Part shown: positions 58,135 to 64,000 of the stretch, in pieces
Position numbering within the stretch: the first letter of the stretch is position 1
How the letters are laid out: each line of letters opens with the position of its first letter
From: Stipa capillata
Taxonomy: Eukaryota; Streptophyta; Magnoliopsida; Poales; Poaceae
DNA length: 64,000 bases
Assembly (NCBI GenBank): GCA_019208055.1
Contig: JAGXJF010002542.1
Span: forward strand, 248,001 to 312,000
Direction of reading: 5' to 3'
Notes under the pieces: model-generated
What the model was told of the DNA's origin: nothing
What the model saw: the letters and a program-made list of their open reading frames with translations, nothing else
Database searches by the model: none
Made by a program: the position numbers and the translations under genes

Positions 58135-58300
58135 TTTTTAATATGAAGCAATTAGTATCTGAATATCTGAATATGCCAATTAGTGTTCATATCTGAATAT
58201 AGCAATATGAAGCAATTAGTATTCATATCTGAATATAGCAATTAGCATCACAAATATTAAGCATATATATATATATATAGCAATTAATATCAGACATATT
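58135..58300. repeat. AT-rich short repeats and (AT)n
   Basis: tatctgaatat(a/g)gcaat(ta) recurs four times; followed by a (TA) run at about 58262-58280. Confidence 0.6.
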
Positions 58301-58389
58301 AAGTACATTCAAGCAAGTTTACAACTATTTCAGTCGAAAAACAAATGAATTTAACAATGTTTATTCTCACTAGCCCTACTAATCTACGT

Positions 58390-58923
58390 CTATGACGCTT
58401 GGCTAGTACTTCCAGTGCGGCGGTAAGCGGGTAATTGGACTCCCGCGTAGAAATCGCCGCTTGGCCGGATGACTTCGTTGTTGATAACGTACGCGAAGGT
58501 CTTCTGGATGCGGGCAAAGTCCTTGCTCCAGTCGTACTTATCGTCAGCCAGGTCGTGTATGAAGTTATTGAATTGATCCTGGTTCCATTGCGGGTTGCGG
58601 GATATGACGAACGCGTCTATATGAGCGCAGACGTAGTACCCACATGTAACGCTATTTTTCGACTGTTGCTTGCAAGGGAAGTTGAATTTGTGGATCAGCT
58701 TCTTGCTCTTGCTTTCTGCACCTCCCCCTCGCAGGTTGTATTCCCAAAACGCGGCTTCCAGAACTTCCTTAATTTCAGAGTAGTCCCGCTTGGCACTTCT
58801 TTGGGAATCAAAATAGTATATCATTCTGGAAGGCTTGTGGATGACAATGAGGATCCAGTGGTCGCTGCGTAAAAGGTAACGAATGAATATAAACAGACGG
58901 GGATACGTGCTTAAGAAAAGCAA
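58390..58923 (-). pseudogene. Ulp1-like (C48) cysteine protease domain of the CACTA accessory protein
   Basis: The catalytic arrangement is visible: His in DHWILIVIHKP, Asp in IYYFDSQ, and Cys in TCGYYVCAHIDAF, in the order H-D-C of C48 proteases. About 140 residues of the domain precede a short tail. Ulp1-like domains are frequent in plant CACTA and MULE accessory proteins; in cells the family removes SUMO. Whether this copy acts on SUMO is unknown. It is probably the C-terminal part of a multi-exon gene beginning upstream; between 59381 and 58923 further family-like pieces (DFGFFLDRHHDTFDINFEDI) occur in shifted frames. Confidence 0.75.
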
Positions 58924-59398
58924 ACTAGAGACAGTAGTAAGTAACTTACGGGGGGTTGTAGGGCATGAGTACGTAGTCTTTGTCCTTATGGTACATCAAT
59001 GACTCAGTGAGGAAATTTATTAGGACCGGCTTCGCTTCTCGTACATAGTAGTCGTTCATGACGACCGGATCGATTATTCCAAAAGCGCAGTTGGGCAGAC
59101 GCCTACACTCTTGGGCTTGGTGAAGCGCCCACAGCCTACGAGCATGGTGTCAAGCCGGAAGAGGTTGAAAAAATTAAAGATATCTTCAAAATTGATGTCG
59201 AAGGTGTCATGGTGTCTGTCCAGGAAGAAACCGAAATCTTTTGGCACCTCGACCTTAAAGTGTAGCTCATAATCGTCCCAGTTGCTGACCTCATCATGAT
59301 CGTGTCATGGAGCAGTTTTATCTGCGCGGACAACCTCTGCACCTCATCATCTGGGAGCAAGGGCTCACCTGCCTCGTACACTAATCGTCGAGGCTTAT

Positions 59399-60049
59399 TT
59401 ACAGTTTCGACAGATGTCTGGACGGATAAGGCCTTTTTATTCTTATCCTTGCTTGCCTCCTTCGCAGCGGTGCCGCCCCGCCTGTGTGGTCTTTTTCTTT
59501 CCTCTCTGGCTTCGGAGAGGAGGCCCTCTTGCCTCCCGTCAACGCTTCGCCCACTGCGGCATTGAGCGTGCTTGGAGATAAGACCTTCTTTTCCACTGCG
59601 CTCGGGTCATGGCGATGCTTGGAGCGCTTTTCACGGGGCGGCGAGTCTGTCTTGGGTTGTTCCTCCTCCTGGGACGGAAGGATCGTCGTGTGCTGCTGCC
59701 CGGCAAGATCGTCGTCCCGATCATCGAACGAAACCGGCGTACTGCACAGGCCGAGCGGAGACGGGCCGGCTTCGGCTGATGGAAAGGGGATAGTTGACAT
59801 ACTAGGAGAGGACACACCGGGGATAGTTATCTGGCTCTTCGGCCACAAGATGTAGTACCCCTTGCAGTCTCCTAGCTTCGTGACATCCTCTTCAGGGGCG
59901 ACAGGGACTGCGACGTCACTGAACTCGGCGACGACGCGGTCCACCTGCACCCTCGCCATGTGGGAAGGTATTGTAACGTTGTGGCATGTCGCGTCCTCCA
60001 CCGTTAGGAAGACTAGGCCATGTGCAACCGTCTTCTTCACGCCAGGCAA
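59399..60049 (-). CDS. CACTA accessory protein segment (transposon-associated, disordered tail)
   Basis: 217-codon open frame. The first 80 residues (KKTVAHGLVFLTVEDATCHN, VAEFSDVAVPV, DCKGYYILWPKSQITIP) resemble the conserved block found between the TNPA-like and Ulp1-like parts of grass CACTA proteins. The rest is charged and low-complexity (KRSKHRHDPSAVEKK). Likely an exon of the same gene as the flanking parts; start codon uncertain. Confidence 0.5.
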   Translation of the reverse strand: MPGVKKTVAHGLVFLTVEDATCHNVTIPSHMARVQVDRVVAEFSDVAVPVAPEEDVTKLGDCKGYYILWPKSQITIPGVSSPSMSTIPFPSAEAGPSPLGLCSTPVSFDDRDDDLAGQQHTTILPSQEEEQPKTDSPPREKRSKHRHDPSAVEKKVLSPSTLNAAVGEALTGGKRASSPKPERKEKDHTGGAAPLRRRQARIRIKRPYPSRHLSKL

Positions 60050-60132
60050 AAGGATTGTGAGGTGGCATTTCGTGGGGGCCCTGCATAATAAACAATGTGT
60101 CGAATTAGAGCATTGTTATCTGCACAATTCTA

Positions 60133-61150
60133 TTAATTAGAGCCCTCATATAAGTGATTCATGGTGGCGACGAAACTTATAGCGATGTCTTCGACGGGAC
60201 TTGGTGACTCGGGGGCATTGCCGGAGGCTGAGGCGTAGCTGCTCCATCCAGCAGGATAGGAGCCCTCATGTCCATGAGGATGGACAGGTGGCCGAGACGC
60301 ATCGTAGCCTCTAGACGCTATAAATTCTTGGGCCGCCAACTTGCCAGCCTCCTGGGCTGCCCTTATCATCTCTTGCATTAGAGATGTTTGCCTTCCTCTC
60401 CTCCTCTGGTGGGCAGCCTCGCGGTCCTGGGGAAACACTATGTCCCAGATAGCCCCGCTCCCGATCCCTCGAACACGCCCTGTCTTCTCCCTCGTCCCTA
60501 GAGCCTTCGAGAGATGGTCTTCCCACCTCTGGCTCTGGATGGATTCCTGGGAGCTGGCAGGCTGCTGGGACAGCTGCCTCTGCAACGTAAACGGCACAAC
60601 GTACGGACCGTTAGCGAACTAGAAGCACAACAATATATTTGAAGAAGACATCGGATTTAGATTTTTCCAATCTTTCGGAGACCGCCTGAAGCTCAGGGTC
60701 CGTGATGATATGAGACCTAGTGGCTGGGTCCGAAACTGTGTGCGCCCTCATTCAGATCTGGGCGCGTTCCTACTCGATATCGGCGAAGGGAACAGGTTTC
60801 CAAGCCGCTATCAGCGCGGCGTACTCTTTCTCCCAGATCGGTCTCTTCCCAGGAACACCTGGGTTGCCAAGGTGGTGGGGGAATTTGTTCTTCGCGCGCA
60901 GCTCCTTGAATTCGTCACTCTTCTTGTCAGCAACGAATTCCTCCCAATGTTCGAGTTCTACCTTTGGCCATTTTTGTTTGATTACAGTATCGAAATCGGC
61001 GTCTACCAGTTTCCTTGCTTCATATCGCCATGTCCTTAGCGCAGCACACATGATGCTGTCTACTTTTCTTCGGACTCTTTCCTTGTCAGCCTCTGGGACA
61101 GCATACTTATCCCAGAGCTTGTCAAAGAGGACCTTTTTCTAGCCGTCCGT
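60133..61150 (-). pseudogene. TNPA-like (Transposase_24) region of the 6.1-kb CACTA
   Basis: Minus strand from about 61146: KKVLFDKLWDKYAVPEADKE, then ALRTWRYEARKLVDADFDTV, KWPKVELEHWEEFVADKK and NPGVPGKRPIWEKEYAAL (frame 61051-60770). Further on come RSHIITDPELQAVSERLEKS and, in 60597-60133, WEDHLSKALGTREKTGRVRG. These fit the plant Transposase_24 domain that binds sub-terminal repeats. The pieces could be joined by introns, but an early stop near 61140 and frame changes make it probably inactive. Confidence 0.68.
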
Positions 61151-62953
61151 CATTTTCTTGAAGTCCTGGCATGTCTGCTCGTGCCTTCGGCCCATCTTTT
61201 GTCTTGTCTGAAATATTGAGCAAGAGACCAAGCGAGCTGTCGCAGATATTTTTCTCGACATGCATTACATCAATGCTGTGACGTGTGTCTAGGTGAGGCC
61301 AGTAAGGTAATTCCCAGAAAACGGATTTCCTTTTCCAGACGCCCTTTACCGGCGGTTGTTTCTTTCCTTTTTCTGGCTCAACTTCGTTTATTTCATTCAA
61401 GAGATCATAGATTTCTTGTCCGGTCTTCTCGCGAGGCTTTGGACGGATTTCTTTTGTTCCATTGAACCTTTCCGTGTCCTCTCTCCATGGGTCATTCATG
61501 GTCAGCCACCTTCGGTGTCCCATGAACACGATTTTTCTAGAGCTCTCTAAGAAAACACTCGTCGTTTCTTCCATGCACTTAACACATGCTTCGTATCTTT
61601 TGGTGCACTGACACGCGTTGTTCCCGTACGCGGGATAATCTTGCACCATTGTGAACAACAGGCCTTTTAGAGTGAAGAACTCTTCTCTGTCCGCGTCCCA
61701 GACCTGAGCCCCTTCTTCCTACAGCGTAGCTAGTTCGTCCTTCAGTAGCTGTTGATACACGTTAAGATCCATTCCAGGTTGTTTTGGCCCTTGGATGAGA
61801 ATAGACAGGTGCATGTACTTCCGCTTCATGCACAACCATGGAGGGAGGTTATAGATCCAAATAACAACGGGCCATGTGCTGTGTCTGCTGCTCATGTTGC
61901 CGAATGGATTTATTCCGTTCGTACTCATACCGAACCTGATATTCCTCGGATCACTACCGAAATCTGGGTATTCGGCATCGATTGCCCTCCACTAACAAGC
62001 ATCGGCTGGGTGTCTCAACACCCCGTCCTTTCTTCTTCCCTCTTCGTGCCAACGTATCAGCTTTGCCTCCTTCTTGTTACCGAATAAACGCTTCAGACGG
62101 GGGAGGACTGGAAGGTACCATACAACCTTTGCAGGGCACCACTCGTCACTTCTTCCTCGTCATCGTCTTGATTTCTGCCCCGCTTATATCGAGATGTGTT
62201 GCACACCGGACATTTGTGCAGCTCTCTATACTCCCTGTGATAAATAATGCAGTTGTTTCGACAAGCGTGGAGTCTCTCTACATCCAATCCAAGTGGGCAG
62301 ACCACCTTCTTGGCTTCCTCGGTGCTTGTGGGCAACATGTTCTCCTTTAGAAAAACCGTTGCAAGGTAAGCCAGCGTCTCATCAAAGTTTGCGTCCGGAC
62401 AGTTGTGGGCTGCCTTGATCCTTAGAAGTTCTAGCGTGACTGACAGACGCGTGTGCTCAGGATCGCAGGTGGGATACAACGGTTTTGTCGAGTCTTCCAT
62501 CAGTTTCGCAAACTTTGCGGCCTCTCTTTCATCCTCGGGGTCTTCGACCACCTGGTCTGCCATGTGACTGTCCCTCAATATTTCAGCCAAATTGTTCCCC
62601 GCCTCCCCCGTTAAGTCATTCCTACATTCCGAAATATGGTCTTCATCTTCTTCTACGTCTCCATGTATGGCCTCTTCTTCTAAACATTCACGAGTAGCTA
62701 AAATTTCTATCTCCTCCTCACCGTGACTTGTCCAACATGTATAACCTTCCATGAAACCTTTAGTCAACAAGTGTAGCTGCAACATGCCTCTCTCCCTGAA
62801 CATTATCGTGTTCTTGCATACAGAACACGGACAACACATCTTGTTCGCACCCTTTTTCTCCCTATCTTCCTCGGCCACATCTAGAAACCCATTCGGAGTA
62901 TCAACGAAACTCCGTGTTGCCCTTTCGCCGTACATCCAACTTCGATCCATCAA
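61122..62953 (-). pseudogene. TNP2-like transposase, N-terminal half, internally deleted
   Basis: Starts MMDRSWMYGERATRSFVDTP at 62953 (transposase-associated domain). It continues MCCPCSVCKNTIMFRERG, KPLYPTCDPEHTRLSVTLEL, FLKENMLPTSTEEAKK, LGLDVERLHACRNNCIIYHR and CPVCNTSRYKRG. In further frames come MSTNGINPFGNMSSRHSTWP, WLCMKRKYMHLSILIQGPKQ, then CTKRYEACVKCMEETTSVFL, HRRWLTMNDPWRED and RHSIDVMHVEKNICDSSLG. Family knowledge places the remainder of the catalytic domain after this last motif, but here the sequence runs straight into the TNPA-like gene near 61160. Frame changes at about 62090 and 61720 may be introns or mutations. The deletion means this copy cannot make a full transposase. 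Confidence 0.82.
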
Positions 62954-63082
62954 TCCCTACAACAACAAACTGATTGATTATAGTCCAAATTAACAGAACA
63001 AACACAAAATTTATTCTTTTCTTTCATGTACTACATTGTACCAAAGAGAGCTCGCTAGCTAGGGCCGTCAAGGAGCGGACTC

Positions 63083-63380
63083 GAGAGAGAGGAGGGGAGG
63101 GGAGAGGAGGGGAGGAAATTAAGAGATCGATGGGAAAATGGGTGGAGAGGAGTAGGGGGGTTAAAAGAAATCTAGATATAGATTGAGGAGGGAGGGAGGG
63201 AGGAGGGGAGGGGGAGAGAGAGGGAAAAAGGGGTGCAAATTAAGGAGGAGGTACAAGATTGATCTAGATCTAGATCTAGATCTAGAGGAGGAGGGAGAGA
63301 GGAGGGGGAGGAGGCCAAAGGGGGAGAAGAGGGAGGAGGCTAAGGGAAAAATTGGGAAAAAAAGGGGAGGAAGGAGACAG
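63083..63380. repeat. Purine-rich tract with a (GATCTA)n microsatellite
   Basis: Nearly pure A/G on the plus strand (gaggaggggagg runs), interrupted by four to five copies of gatcta at 63260-63286. On the coding (minus) strand it is a long polypyrimidine tract upstream of the transposase start. Confidence 0.8.
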
Positions 63381-63469
63381 CAACTGGCCGGAGCTTGCAG
63401 CTGGCCGTTTGAGGCGCGCGAGCTCAACAGCCAGCTGCAGGCACCGCTAAGCACAATTTATAGTCGCAG

Positions 63470-63895
63470 ACGTATCACTGACGGGCAATACGTAAGTCAC
63501 CCGTCAGTCATAAGCATGCCCCGGAGGCATTCCTGGAGCACACTTTCACTGACGGGCATATTACACTTGCCCGTCAGTGAAGGTATGTGTCAGTGGAGCA
63601 GCCAGGGTGGCCCTCTGTTCCCGCTTCTACTGACGGGCAACGCAGCAACCGTCAGTGAAAAGCAAACCATCGCTGACGGGCGAGTTAAACGTGCCCGTTA
63701 GTGATGGTATGTGTCAGTGAAGAAGCTAGGTTTGCCCTCCGCTCCATCTTCTACTGACGGGCTTTTTTTCTGCCCGTCAGTAGAAGTTGGCCGTCTCCTC
63801 CAGTGCATGACCAGCGCTGACGGGCCCGTATGCGCCCGTCAGCGATTCATCTAATCAACGACGGGCCTCGGATTGCCCGTCAGCGATTGTCTTGT
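63470..63895. repeat. Right sub-terminal repeats of the 6.1-kb CACTA
   Basis: About eight pairs of ctgacgggc / gcccgtcagt, similar to the left array, with repeated linkers such as tatgtgtcagtg (twice). Confidence 0.88.
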
Positions 63896-63920
63896 AGCAG
63901 AGATCATTTCTGAGGTAGTG

Positions 63921-64000
63921 AGAATGAGAGGTTGGAAGTTGTCATAGGTGTTGGTTTTGGTGATGCCGGGCGTGGCCATCGAGTTCACGGGCTCGCCCGC
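63921..64000 (+). pseudogene. Continuation of the DLN-motif reading frame, runs off the window
   Basis: After the AGA duplication the plus strand reads EVVIGVGFGDAGRGHR and on without a stop in the frame that joins to 57799-57838 when the CACTA is taken out. Product not recognised. Confidence 0.45.

Larger units (their letters stand above)
57839..63920 (-). mobile_element. CACTA element, 6,082 bp, both ends intact, target duplication AGA
   Basis: Left end CACTACCTCAGGAAAGAG; right end (inward, minus strand) CACTACCTCAGAAATGATC. The three bases outside each end are AGA (57836-57838 and 63921-63923). Sub-terminal repeats of ctgacgggc / gcccgtcagt at both ends. Genes run on the minus strand: TNP2-like transposase part, TNPA-like gene, and an accessory protein ending in a Ulp1-like protease. 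The transposase catalytic core is deleted. Confidence 0.93.

Noticed and set aside
1..64000. tRNA, rRNA or other RNA genes
   Set aside because: No cloverleaf-type box A/box B pair or rRNA core was noticed by eye; a covariance-model scan would be needed to be sure.

Overview
This is a piece of a plant nuclear genome, almost certainly a grass. The two intact genes are very GC-rich at third codon positions, as in grasses. Tourist, Stowaway, Helitron and CACTA elements of grass type are present, along with several plant L1-type LINEs, and there are no bacterial operons or organelle genes. I cannot name the species; the mix of CACTA families would fit a panicoid grass, but that is inference.

Only two protein genes look intact. 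Both encode small secreted dirigent-domain proteins: minus strand at 7908-8438 and plus strand at 38867-39406. They point away from each other and are separated by about 30 kb made mostly of transposons. Three other host-type genes are broken. At 3-2075 there is a PSI1-like (DUF3475/DUF668) gene with at least three frameshifts. At 17434-19721 there is a NAC gene whose DNA-binding domain is split by an LTR-like insertion. At the right edge, the start of a reading frame with a DLN motif is split by a 6.1-kb CACTA element.

Layout. 1-2.1 kb: PSI1-like pseudogene. 3.2-7.25 kb: a tiny TRIM retroelement, a 941-bp Helitron, and a LINE whose 5' part is inverted next to its own A-tail. 7.9-8.5 kb: dirigent gene with a TATA box. 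9.4-9.8 kb: 38-bp minisatellite. 9.9-13.8 kb: remnant of an autonomous CACTA element (TNP2 transposase), then a complete non-autonomous CACTA with 3-bp target duplications. 14.5-15.9 kb: PIF/Harbinger-type element carrying a GC-rich interior. 17.4-19.7 kb: broken NAC gene. 20.2-21 kb: GC-rich segment ending in an A-tail. 21.96-22.28 kb: Tourist-like MITE. 23.25-33.4 kb: old LINE with a young, nearly intact LINE nested in it, bounded by a 15-bp target duplication. 33.7-34 kb: foldback element. 34.4-38.1 kb: third LINE. 38.9-39.4 kb: second dirigent gene. 39.9-52.3 kb: CACTA fragments, LTR-like fragments, a second copy of the 312-bp MITE, and exact-period 48-bp and 55-bp tandem repeats. 53.6-57.3 kb: Stowaway and Tourist MITEs and a local duplication. 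57.8-63.9 kb: complete-ended CACTA with TNP2, TNPA-like and Ulp1-like genes.

The genes do not form a pathway. The window is best read as a host segment with a dirigent pair that was expanded and partly destroyed by successive insertions. Several insertion sites are readable to the base from target duplications. Nothing here is clearly a new kind of system. The most informative items are the CACTA-split reading frame at the right edge, the nested LINE, the 55-bp repeat that opens all three frames, and the well-bounded non-autonomous elements.
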